From Hyphomicrobiales bacterium (lineage in GTDB: Bacteria; Pseudomonadota; Alphaproteobacteria; Rhizobiales; Beijerinckiaceae): 64,000 nt of DNA. Made by a program: the position numbers and the translations under genes. Where the stretch lies: NCBI GenBank assembly GCA_930633495.1, contig CAKNFJ010000001.1, forward strand, positions 2,937,001 through 3,001,000, read 5' to 3'. This document shows positions 8,146 to 15,080 of this stretch, piece after piece (the stretch's first letter is position 1; each line of letters begins with the position of its first letter). The notes beneath the pieces were generated by a model that saw nothing but the letters and a program-made list of their open reading frames with translations, searched no databases and was not told the origin of the DNA.

Positions 8146-8847
8146 TTACGCGGGGATGACCGGTGGCAGACCGGCGAGCGGGTTCGTTTTCATAAATGAG
8201 CGCAGGACGCCATCCATGCACCGTATCGCCCATTGCTCGACGCTCAGACGGTCGCCTTCGATTGGGGAGAATCGATCTAATCTCTTATTCTGTGACTCCT
8301 GTGTCGCCCCTGGCTTTCCAAGGCGTCCCGGCCAGCGATCACGGTGATGCGCGGCCAGCAGCGGCTGCAGGATGCGCACGACGAGGCCTACGCACATGCG
8401 CGAGCGCCGCGAGGCGACAACCTCGACCGCGACATAGCCCTCTCTCTCTAACTGCCGGAGATAGCGTTGCACAGTCCTTCGGCAACGGCCGAGCGCCCTT
8501 GCGAGGTAGGTGACTGTAACCGGCAGGGTCCTCCCCTCGCGGTTGGCGCGGTAGGTTTCCTCCGCGAGCTTGCGCGCGCAGCGCCGCGCCCCGTCGGAAA
8601 GGTTCGGGTCGCTATCAAGGCGCGCCGACAGCTCCGGCACATAAGCGCCGTTGTCGGGCGGTGCTTTCTTGTTGGACGGCTGCACGGCGGCATAGCGGTG
8701 CGCTGTTTGCAGCGACCGTGCCCGCTTTTGCTCATCAACGACGCGAACGGGCAGCGGAGCCGGACCACCCTGCTCCTCTATGCGCTGCCGCAAACGGCGA
8801 TGCGCTTCCACAAGCAGTTGTTGCGGATTATCGATATGTAAAGTCAT
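8146..8847 (-). CDS. Helix-turn-helix DNA-binding protein
   Basis: A 233-residue protein. The middle (about 95-150) holds a winged-helix-like segment, LPVTVTYLARALGRCRRTVQRYLRQLEREGYVAVEVV, reading as two helices with a recognition helix and wing. The N-terminal 80 residues are charged and rich in Arg and Gln. The last 40 residues include the hydrophobic helix VEQWAIRCMDGVLRSFMK. Similar proteins occur on plasmids and integrated elements as replication or regulation factors. It is transcribed away from the ParA cassette. A ribosome site (ACGGAGAAG) precedes the ATG at 8847. Confidence 0.75.
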   Translation of the reverse strand: MTLHIDNPQQLLVEAHRRLRQRIEEQGGPAPLPVRVVDEQKRARSLQTAHRYAAVQPSNKKAPPDNGAYVPELSARLDSDPNLSDGARRCARKLAEETYRANREGRTLPVTVTYLARALGRCRRTVQRYLRQLEREGYVAVEVVASRRSRMCVGLVVRILQPLLAAHHRDRWPGRLGKPGATQESQNKRLDRFSPIEGDRLSVEQWAIRCMDGVLRSFMKTNPLAGLPPVIPA

Positions 8848-8913
8848 GTCTTCTCCGTTACTTGGAGAAAACCCGGTTCAATTTGGGCGCACTAATACGC
8901 TGCAAGATTGCTC

Positions 8914-9009
8914 TTGCATTAAGACGTTTGATCTGGGATATTTTGACTACGGATTATTATTCCTCAGATCACTGACTTTGGTGACACCCGCTTCGGCGGG
9001 TTTTCTTTT
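8914..9009 (+). ncRNA. Possible short RNA with intrinsic terminator
   Basis: The 409-bp gap 8848-9256 holds no gene. On the plus strand, a TTGCAT/GATATT pair with a 17-bp spacer (8914-8942) could be a promoter. The hairpin ACCCGCTTCGGCGGGT (8986-9001) followed by TTTCTTTTG is a textbook terminator. No protein precedes that terminator, so a transcript of roughly 60 bases, or a longer one crossing antisense to the leader of the gene at 8847, may end here. The rest of the gap is AT-rich. Confidence 0.35.
8986..9009 (+). terminator. Rho-independent terminator
   Basis: A 6-bp perfect stem, ACCCGC/GCGGGT, closes a TTCG tetraloop and is followed by TTTCTTTTG. It ends plus-strand transcription before the ParA cassette. 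Confidence 0.8.
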
Positions 9010-9235
9010 GTTTTGTTGGAACCTCATGAAAATCAGGCGTTTCTTGAACGGGCGATTCTGCCCGATTCAAAGTCTGATGGGATTCGGCACCCTCAATCAA
9101 GTTATTCCCGCCGCATACGGATGTAATAAAAATCCCTGTGAGTAGATTTTCTTTTGAAGTTTCAAACCGTGTTGGATGGCCAAATAATAAAAAGGTTCAT
9201 TGCCGAAGATTCGAAGTGGCAAACCATTAAACAAT

Positions 9236-9245
9236 TAAACCGGTT
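9236..9245. promoter_or_regulatory. AAACCGGTT box before parA
   Basis: TAAACCGGTT, 11 bp before the parA start, with a half site GGCAAACC at 9219-9226. It belongs to the palindrome family that recurs at 10227, 10253, 11011-11055 and 12043. Confidence 0.55.
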
Positions 9246-9256
9246 GTCCAGTCAGC

Positions 9257-9937
9257 ATGCATGTAGTGTCCCTCCTCGCCCAGAAAGGCGGAAGCGGTAA
9301 AACCACCCTCGCCGAATGCCTAGCCGTCGCGGCCTGCGAGGCCGGCAAGCTGGCGGCGATTCTCGACATGGACCCGCAAGGGACCGCCAAGAGCTGGAAG
9401 CAGCGGCGCGGCGGCGATGACCCCGCCGTGATCCCCGTCACCATGGCGAATCTTCAGGACGAACTCGACCGCGCGCGCGATGCGGGCGCTGATTTGGTTT
9501 TCATAGACACCCCCGCCCGCCTTTCGGACTGGGCGATGGAAGCCGCCAAGGTTTCCGATCTGGTGATTGTCCCGTCGCGCGCAACGGTCAAGGACCTTGA
9601 ACGCGTCGAAGCCTCCATCAAGCTGGCGACCGTCTACGCCATCCGCCCCGTATTCGTGGTGCTGACGCAGGTCCGCCCGCGTGGCGACCGCCATGTGCAG
9701 GCCGAGGAGTTTGTAACCGCCAAGCGGTTCCCCGTCTGCCCCGCCTCGATTGGCGACCGCGTGTCCTACCAGGACTCCGATATTCTTGGCCTTACGCCCC
9801 TTGAAACCGAGCCCAACGGCAAGGGCGCCGAGGAAATCCGCCGGATTTACCGGTTTACCAGCGAACTCCTGAACCAGTTGACCAACAAACAGGCAAACCA
9901 TGAACAAGAAGAAAAGCCTCACAGACGCGCTCTCTGA
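9257..9937 (+). CDS. parA: ParA-family partition ATPase
   Basis: A 226-residue ParA/MinD-type ATPase. It has the deviant Walker A KGGSGKTT (residues 10-17), the A' aspartate region ILDMDPQGTAKSW and Walker B DLVFIDTPA. There is no N-terminal helix-turn-helix, so it is the short type (like ParF) whose partner binds the DNA. Such ATPases move plasmids or stabilise integrated elements. The partner is the overlapping small gene downstream. AAACCGGTT boxes precede the start, as expected for an autoregulated cassette. Confidence 0.93.
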   Translation: MHVVSLLAQKGGSGKTTLAECLAVAACEAGKLAAILDMDPQGTAKSWKQRRGGDDPAVIPVTMANLQDELDRARDAGADLVFIDTPARLSDWAMEAAKVSDLVIVPSRATVKDLERVEASIKLATVYAIRPVFVVLTQVRPRGDRHVQAEEFVTAKRFPVCPASIGDRVSYQDSDILGLTPLETEPNGKGAEEIRRIYRFTSELLNQLTNKQANHEQEEKPHRRAL

Positions 9938-10199
9938 ACCCGCCCCGGCCGCCGTTGCCGCAGAGCCGCCCGCACCGCGCGCGGCGCATCGCCCGTTATC
10001 GAGCGCCGCCCGGCCAGACCGCGCCGGCAAGACCAACGTCACGGGGTATTTCGACAAGATCGTGAAATGGGAGCTTCAGGAACTGGCGACCAAGCGCAGC
10101 CGTGAGCTTGGCCGCAAGATCACCTCGCAGGAACTGCTGGCCGAGGCCCTGAACGACCTGTTCAAGAAATACGGGCGGCCGGAAGTGGCGCAGGGATAA
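9900..10199 (+). CDS. Small ParA-partner protein (ribbon-helix-helix-like)
   Basis: A 99-residue protein whose start lies 38 bp inside parA. The N-terminal 40 residues are disordered and rich in Ala and Pro. The C-terminal half (TNVTGYFDKIVKWELQELATKRSRELGRKITSQELLAEALNDLFKKYG) has the strand plus two-helix layout of ribbon-helix-helix proteins like ParG. In short-type ParA systems this protein binds centromere repeats and represses the operon. The palindromes around 10227-10262 and at other gaps in the cassette are its probable targets. Confidence 0.75.
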   Translation: MNKKKSLTDALSEPAPAAVAAEPPAPRAAHRPLSSAARPDRAGKTNVTGYFDKIVKWELQELATKRSRELGRKITSQELLAEALNDLFKKYGRPEVAQG

Positions 10200-10226
10200 A
10201 GAGTAGAACCCATTTGCCGGAGAAGT

Positions 10227-10262
10227 GGCAAACCGGTTTAACTTTGAACCGATAAACCGGTT
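10227..10262. promoter_or_regulatory. Two AAACCGGTT boxes
   Basis: GGCAAACCGGTTTA at 10227-10240 and ATAAACCGGTTA ending near 10263, with a half site GAACC between. They lie between the RHH gene and the next gene start at 10279. Confidence 0.6.
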
Positions 10263-10278
10263 ATCCATTGAGCTGCCC

Positions 10279-11019
10279 ATGCCGACTCGCGCCATTCCCG
10301 AGAACCTCGCGATCCTTCATCAAGACGAGGAAGAACTGCGGACCAAGGCCGCCGGGCTTGTGGAAGCCGACGAGCGCCTGCGGCTGCACCTGACTATCGT
10401 CGAAAGGGCCATGGACCTTGGCGACCTGCTTCGGCAATTCGAAACCGACGACGAGGATCTGAAAGTCATCCAGATGCTCGGCATGCGCATGTTCAATGCG
10501 TTTGGGGCGAGCCTGAAGCTGGCTCTTTCAGGGTACAGCCAGAACAGCGCCCTTATCATGCGCGACATTCTGGAAACCGTGTTTCTGATCGATCTGTTCC
10601 GGGGCGAGCCTTCGCTGATCGAACGCTGGCGGCTTGCCGACAAGAAAGCCCGGATGAAGCAGTTTTCGCCCGTAAAGGTGCGCGAGGCGCTCGATGCCCG
10701 CGACGGCTTCACTTCAATGAAGCGCGCGGAAATGTACGAGCTGTTCTCGGAACTGGCCGGTCATCCGACGATGAAATCGGCGTGGATGATGAGGCCGCAG
10801 AAGGACGGCGATGCGGTCATCGGCCCGTTTATCGAAAAGACCACGCTTGAAGCCGTGCTCTCCGAAATGGGCCGCCTTGCCGTGCAGGCAGGGGAGGAGT
10901 TGACCGGTTTCTTCCCGCCCGCATGGCACCGTAGCCTTACCGCGCGGGTTGCGTTCGCGGAAATCAAGCGGGAGTGGATCGCCACCTTTTATCCCGATGC
11001 CGCGAAGCGTTCCGGTTAA
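10279..11019 (+). CDS. Uncharacterised protein of the ParA cassette
   Basis: A 246-residue soluble, mostly helical protein that I do not recognise. The start at 10279 (MPTRAIPENLAI) is preferred because the upstream in-frame GTG at 10225 would translate the palindromic boxes. Features include an acidic N-terminal helix, the central segment FGASLKLALSGYSQNSALIMRDILETVFLIDLFRG and a C-terminal ETLTGFFPPAWHR-like region (EELTGFFPPAWHRSLTARV). The central part recalls proteins that carry a DUF5677-like helical domain, but I am not sure. Boxes flank it on both sides. Confidence 0.7.
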   Translation: MPTRAIPENLAILHQDEEELRTKAAGLVEADERLRLHLTIVERAMDLGDLLRQFETDDEDLKVIQMLGMRMFNAFGASLKLALSGYSQNSALIMRDILETVFLIDLFRGEPSLIERWRLADKKARMKQFSPVKVREALDARDGFTSMKRAEMYELFSELAGHPTMKSAWMMRPQKDGDAVIGPFIEKTTLEAVLSEMGRLAVQAGEELTGFFPPAWHRSLTARVAFAEIKREWIATFYPDAAKRSG

Positions 11020-11055
11020 CCGGCAAACCGGTTGCAAGGTTTGCCGGTTTGCAAG
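11011..11055. promoter_or_regulatory. Cluster of AACCGGTT / GGCAAACCGG boxes
   Basis: Within 45 bp lie TCCGGTTAACCGG, GGCAAACCGGTTGC and GGTTTGCCGGTTTGC, giving at least three overlapping copies of the cassette's palindrome. The first overlaps the end of the preceding gene. Confidence 0.6.
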
Positions 11056-11128
11056 TGGTGAAAGAATCCGGGCGATCTGCTATAAACAGATTCGCTCACT
11101 TAACCTTTAATCGGAAAGTAATACGACC

Positions 11129-12034
11129 ATGGCGCGCCGCGTTACGCCATCGCAGTACAGAAGCATGGTTCGCCAGGCCGAGGCGAAGCAGCGGCAGGCC
11201 ATCAACAAATTCAATCAGGACGTCCGCCGGCACAATCAGAAGGTCAAGAGCGCAGTCGACAAGTACAACAGGGAGGTCCGCGCCCATAACAGCCGGGTGC
11301 AGCGCGACCGCCAGCGCATCAAGAGCGCCCTTCAGAAATTAAGCCGGACCACCGTCACGCAGCGGTACACGGTACTCTACGAGTCGAGCATCGTCCTGAA
11401 CCGGTCGTATTCGGCCCTTGAGCACAGCGCGTCGTTCGATGAGTCCGATCCGCGCTACCGGCTGGCGGTGGAACTGCCGCAGCAGGAAAACGCCAATAAT
11501 CTCGCGGTCACCAGCGCGCTCCTGACCGGGGAGCCCGAGGATGTCGATGACGAGGAATACGAGGGCGACGAGCCGGAGGAAGAGGACCTCCAGGATACCC
11601 GCATCGAGGACGAGCTGAGGAACATTTCAGCGGATTTACATAGTCGCTGGCATGGCGCGCTCTTCGCGCTCAATCCGCGCAATCCCGATGCGGCGCGTCA
11701 TTTCTGCTCCAGCGTCCGCGAGATATTCACGCAGATTCTCCACACACGCGCCCCGGACGCCGCCGTTTTATCGGCGCTGCCGGGAGCGGCTCTCGATTCA
11801 CGAGGCGCGCCCACGCGCCGGTCGCGCATCCAGTTTCTTCTGCACCGGCAGGGCATCCAGCTGAGCGCCCTTGAAGAGTTCGTGGAGAAGAATATCGACA
11901 ACGTCATCGACCTGTTTGACGTGTTCAACCAGGGCACCCACGGCGAAGCGGGGCGCTTTGACATCCACACGCTCTTCGCGGTGAAGCGCCGCGTCGAGGA
12001 CGCCATCATCTTCGTGACCGGTATCGCCGCGTAG
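11129..12034 (+). CDS. Coiled-coil protein with possible C-terminal nuclease domain
   Basis: A 301-residue protein. Residues 1-70 are a basic coiled coil (repeated KFNQDVRRHNQKVKSAVDKYN-like heptads). An acidic linker follows (VDDEEYEGDEPEEEDLQD, about 138-158). The C-terminal 130 residues contain DARHFCSSVREIF-like and GTHGEAGRFDIHTLFAVKRRVEDAI segments. The latter reminds me of the predicted pPIWI-associated nuclease families, but I cannot confirm catalytic residues. It is preceded by a cluster of the cassette's palindromes and followed by a perfect one, so it seems part of the same unit. Confidence 0.65.
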   Translation: MARRVTPSQYRSMVRQAEAKQRQAINKFNQDVRRHNQKVKSAVDKYNREVRAHNSRVQRDRQRIKSALQKLSRTTVTQRYTVLYESSIVLNRSYSALEHSASFDESDPRYRLAVELPQQENANNLAVTSALLTGEPEDVDDEEYEGDEPEEEDLQDTRIEDELRNISADLHSRWHGALFALNPRNPDAARHFCSSVREIFTQILHTRAPDAAVLSALPGAALDSRGAPTRRSRIQFLLHRQGIQLSALEEFVEKNIDNVIDLFDVFNQGTHGEAGRFDIHTLFAVKRRVEDAIIFVTGIAA

Positions 12035-12042
12035 TCCAAAAC

Positions 12043-12082
12043 GGCAAACCGGTTTGCCATGCGAGAGGCAAACCGATGAACC
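12043..12082. promoter_or_regulatory. Perfect palindrome GGCAAACCGGTTTGCC plus half sites
   Basis: A 16-bp perfect palindrome at 12043-12058, followed by GGCAAACCGATGAACCGG (12067-12084). It lies 9 bp after the stop of the coiled-coil gene and closes the cassette. Confidence 0.65.
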
Positions 12083-12095
12083 GGAAAAGCGGGGG

Positions 12096-12281
12096 CTAAA
12101 AGCCCCGCGCTCGCGCTGTCGCCATCGCCCGCGTGATGTTCTCGATCGTCGCAAGGCCGGTGCGGCGCTCCGGCGTGCCGGACGCCGTGCGGGCCAGAGC
12201 CTTACTTGCCTGACGGAACAGAGCCCGCAGTTCGGATTCGGTGCGATGTTGCAGCTCCGCGATGGTCATTAAGGTGTTCAT
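12096..12281 (-). CDS. Small conserved-looking protein next to ardC
   Basis: A 61-residue protein, MNTLMTIAELQHRTESEL at its start, all helical and basic at its end (ITRAMATARARGF). The start is supported by AAGGAGG seven bases upstream. The first part reads as a short helix rich in Glu and Arg. I recall small proteins of this sort near ArdC on alphaproteobacterial mobile DNA, but the function is unknown. It converges on the ParA cassette. Confidence 0.65.
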   Translation of the reverse strand: MNTLMTIAELQHRTESELRALFRQASKALARTASGTPERRTGLATIENITRAMATARARGF

Positions 12282-12832
12282 TGTCGTTCCTCCTTGTTTT
12301 CAAGGCCCCGGACATCGGGACCGTTCGTGCCCGGACACACACATAATCGGCACAAGGAACGGACCGGCATGGACGGCGGTCGCAGCAAAACATGAGGTCG
12401 AGAAGGGACGCCGTGAATGATCGTGCCCTTGAGATGAAACGAGCATAGAAGCAGCAGCGGGGCGCGTCCGGCAGGCCGGACCAGGCTCTATGCGCCCGCC
12501 CGCAGGACGGCGGGGCGCACCGAACCCCTTGGAAGCGGGTTTCGGCCTTTGCGGTGACGATCCTTCGCGCGGAAGACAGAAGAGGGCGCGCCGGAAGGGG
12601 CGGCTTTTCCGCTTGGAAGAGGGGCCTGCGGCCCCAACGGCCGTCAAGGCTTTCATCCTCCGCCAACGCTGCGGACGCCGCCGGGGCGTTCCCCGCCTTT
12701 CGGGAGCAATGCTCCCTGCCAAGGCAGGAGATACCCCTTTCCCCGGCGGCGGCCCTGACCGCCGGACCCCCGCTCATTGCCGCTTGGCTAGTCGGTTTGC
12801 ATGCGCAACCCGAAGGAAAAGGAAGAAAGGCA
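12282..12832. other. Long gap before ardC without a recognisable gene
   Basis: About 550 bp, GC-rich. Frames on both strands are open but have arginine/proline-rich translations with no family features and no ribosome site. It probably holds the divergent promoters of ardC and the small gene at 12281, plus degraded DNA. The only clear signal is the GAAAGG ribosome site just before 12833. Confidence 0.4.
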
Positions 12833-13729
12833 ATGAATACAGACATTTATCAGCGTGTAACCGATCAGATCGTAACGGAGCTTGAAAAGGGCGTCCGCCC
12901 CTGGCTGAAACCATGGAACGCCGAACACGCCGCAGGACGCATCACGCGCCCCTTGCGGGCCAATGGCATCGCCTATCGCGGCATCAACATCCTGATGCTG
13001 TGGGCAGCGGCGACCGAGCGCGGTTATGCCGCCCCGTTGTGGCTGACCTACAAACAGGCGCAGGAGCTTGGCGGGCAGGTAAGGAAGGGCGAGAAGGGAA
13101 GCCTTGTCGTCTACGCCAATACCATCACCCGGACCGAGCAGGACGAGGCGACCGGCGAGGAGCTGGAGCGGGATATTCCCTTCATGAAGGGCTACACCGT
13201 ATTCAACGCCGAACAGGTCGAAGGGCTGCCGGCGCACTTCTACGCGATGCAGCAGCCGACCCTTGATCCCGTCGCCCGGATCGAGCGGGCGGAAGGATTC
13301 TTTGCAGCGGTCGGCGCGGACATCCGCGAGGGCGGGAATCAGGCTTTCTATTCGATGGCCGAAGACAGGGTGCAGATGCCGCCCTTTGTCGCCTTCCGCG
13401 ATCCCGAAGCCTATTACGCCACACTGGCGCATGAGCTGACCCACTGGACCCGGCACCCGAAGCGCCTTGACCGGGACTTTGGCCGCAAGCGGTTTGGCGA
13501 TGCGGGCTATGCGATGGAGGAGCTTGTCGCCGAGCTGGGCGCGGCGTTCGTCTGCGCCGATCTTGAGCTGACCCCGCAGCCCCGCGAGGAACACGCCGCC
13601 TATATCGCGTCGTGGCTGAAGGCCCTGAAAGACGACAGGCGGGCCATCTTCGCGGCAGCCGCGCATGCGCAGCGGGCGGCGGATTATCTGGCCTTGCTGC
13701 AAACCGGGGAGAAGGCGGCGGCCGCGTGA
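12833..13729 (+). CDS. ardC: ArdC-type antirestriction protein
   Basis: A 298-residue ArdC protein. The N-terminal domain (1-125) binds single-stranded DNA and includes the family pattern KPWN, GIAYRGINILMLW and WLTYKQAQELGGQVRKGEKG. The C-terminal metalloprotease-like domain has the zinc motif HELTHW (200-205) and a downstream EEL..E helix. In known cases ArdC protects incoming single strands from restriction during conjugation. The start at 12833 follows GGAAGAAAGG. The frame is open further upstream but without a ribosome site. This fits an element that moves by conjugation. Confidence 0.92.
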   Translation: MNTDIYQRVTDQIVTELEKGVRPWLKPWNAEHAAGRITRPLRANGIAYRGINILMLWAAATERGYAAPLWLTYKQAQELGGQVRKGEKGSLVVYANTITRTEQDEATGEELERDIPFMKGYTVFNAEQVEGLPAHFYAMQQPTLDPVARIERAEGFFAAVGADIREGGNQAFYSMAEDRVQMPPFVAFRDPEAYYATLAHELTHWTRHPKRLDRDFGRKRFGDAGYAMEELVAELGAAFVCADLELTPQPREEHAAYIASWLKALKDDRRAIFAAAAHAQRAADYLALLQTGEKAAAA

Positions 13730-13838
13730 GCGGCCGCCGTGTCTGGCGGACCCGAAAAATCGCCGCCCGGCTCCGGCCGGGCGGCGGCGCGCGCGGCGCG
13801 AAAAGGGCCTTCAGGGAGGCGGTAGATTTACATAAGCT

Positions 13839-14342
13839 CTATCGCAGCAGCTTCGCGGCTGTATCGACAGGAAGGAAGAGGCGGGAAGGGAGATCGCGGA
13901 ACGGCTGGAAGCCGTGATGCTGATAGAATGCCTTGGCTTTTGCGTCCTTCGCATCGACGATGACGGTCAGGACGGCGGGGTCGGCGCGGAGCGCCCGCAG
14001 GAGAGCGTCGAACAGCAGGGCAGCGCCCAGTTGCTTGCCCCTGAAACCTTCGTCAACCGCGAGCCTTCCAATCAGCGCGGCGGGCAGCACCGGATAGCGT
14101 GGCAGGCGGCGCGTCTGTTCTTCGGGAAGATCAAGGACAGGGATGCTGGCGGCGGCGAGCGTGTAAAATCCCGCTATGGCCGCCGCGCCCTCCGGCACGG
14201 CGACAAAGCAGTTGGACACGCGCCGCCGCACGTCCTGGCTGGCCTGTGTCTTGAGGTAGCGGTCAAGCGGCTCCACCCCACAGGAAAACCCGGCGCGGTC
14301 GTGACTGGACGCGAGCGCCTCAATCCGAAAACCGGACTTCAT
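13839..14342 (-). CDS. GNAT acetyltransferase toxin (TacT-like)
   Basis: A 167-residue GNAT-fold protein. The start MKSGFRIEALASSHDRAGF and the pattern FSCGVEPLDRYLKTQASQD match TacT-type toxins, which acetylate aminoacyl-tRNA and stop translation. The acetyl-CoA loop is GRLAVDEGFRGKQLGAALL, and the C-terminal part has DAKDAKAKAFYQHHGFQPF. It overlaps its antitoxin gene at TAATG, the usual order (antitoxin first) for this type II pair. Confidence 0.88.
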   Translation of the reverse strand: MKSGFRIEALASSHDRAGFSCGVEPLDRYLKTQASQDVRRRVSNCFVAVPEGAAAIAGFYTLAAASIPVLDLPEEQTRRLPRYPVLPAALIGRLAVDEGFRGKQLGAALLFDALLRALRADPAVLTVIVDAKDAKAKAFYQHHGFQPFRDLPSRLFLPVDTAAKLLR

Positions 14343-14626
14343 TACGAGGAAATGACAAGGCGCTTGTGCGCGGCGGCGGCGCGGCGCAGCGCGTCGTTCG
14401 GCTCGGGCGGATTGAGGATCGAAGCGGCCAGCGCCTGCTGGTCCTCGACCGACAGGCGGAGGATTTGCGCCTCTTCGATTGTCCGCTGCGCGGCTTCCTG
14501 CGCCGCAGACACAACGAAGTCGCTGAGCGAGCGCCCCTGTATCTCGGCGGCGCGCTTCACAATCGCCAGCGCCTCCGGCGAAAGCCGGGCCTCGACGCGG
14601 GCCGTGCGGGTAGGTGACTGCGGCAT
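14342..14626 (-). CDS. DUF1778 antitoxin (TacA-like)
   Basis: A 94-residue protein. The N-terminal ribbon-helix-helix is TARVEARLSPEALAIVKRAAEIQGRSLSDFVVSAAQEAA, typical of DUF1778 antitoxins. The C-terminal tail (ALRRAAAAHKRLVISS) would wrap the toxin. It is the first gene of the pair and probably represses it at the inverted repeat 14649-14675. Confidence 0.88.
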   Translation of the reverse strand: MPQSPTRTARVEARLSPEALAIVKRAAEIQGRSLSDFVVSAAQEAAQRTIEEAQILRLSVEDQQALAASILNPPEPNDALRRAAAAHKRLVISS

Positions 14627-14648
14627 GGTTGACCTCTCTTCCTATTCT

Positions 14649-14675
14649 CATTGTACGGGATTTTACCGGACAATG
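14649..14675. promoter_or_regulatory. Inverted repeat operator of the TacA/TacT pair
   Basis: CATTGTACGG and CCGGACAATG form arms that match at 9 of 10 positions around a 7-bp centre, 23 bp before the antitoxin start. The position suits an autoregulatory operator. Confidence 0.6.
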
Positions 14676-14697
14676 CAAGAATGGGGATAGGGCAGAT

Positions 14698-14719
14698 TTA
14701 CGCTTGATGTAAAACGTAA
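14698..14719. promoter_or_regulatory. Inverted repeat before higA
   Basis: TTACG and CGTAA arms 12 bp apart, about 38 bp before the HigA start, are a candidate HigA operator. The arms are short, so chance is possible. Confidence 0.35.
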
Positions 14720-14756
14720 GAATCGGGACAATCGCCTTGCAGGAGGAAGCCGCGCC

Positions 14757-15071
14757 ATGCCCCGTCGTGCCGTACATCCCGGCGAGATTCTCGCCGAGGA
14801 AATCCAGCAGCTTGGCATCTCGCCGACAGAGCTGTCGCGCTGCCTCAACGTGCCGACCAATCGCGTGACGCAGATCATCCACGGTCGGCGCAGCATCACC
14901 GGCGACACGGCGCTGCGGCTGGCTCACTGGTTCGGCAACTCGGCCGAGTTCTGGCTGAACCTGCAAAACGCATACGACATACGCATGGCCGAGAAGAAGG
15001 CCGGGCGTGAAATCGCAAAACTGCCTGTCAGGAATAGTGGCTCAGGCCTCGACAAGCTACAAAACCCTTAG
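14757..15071 (+). CDS. HigA-family antitoxin, without an adjacent toxin gene
   Basis: A 104-residue XRE-type protein of the HigA/VapI group: HPGEILAEEIQQLGISPTELSRCLNVPTNRVTQIIHGRRSITGDTALRLAHWFGNSAEFWLNLQ is nearly diagnostic. A ribosome site (CAGGAGGAAG) precedes the ATG. A HigB toxin normally lies just upstream, but the 130 bp between this gene and the TacA antitoxin cannot encode one. It may be an orphan that regulates the defence genes starting 10 bp downstream. Confidence 0.9.
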   Translation: MPRRAVHPGEILAEEIQQLGISPTELSRCLNVPTNRVTQIIHGRRSITGDTALRLAHWFGNSAEFWLNLQNAYDIRMAEKKAGREIAKLPVRNSGSGLDKLQNP

Positions 15072-15080
15072 GAACTAAAC

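Noticed and set aside
12554..12832. In-phase extension upstream of ardC.
   Set aside because: The family start is MNTDIYQRVTDQIV at 12833 with a ribosome site. The extension is low-quality sequence.
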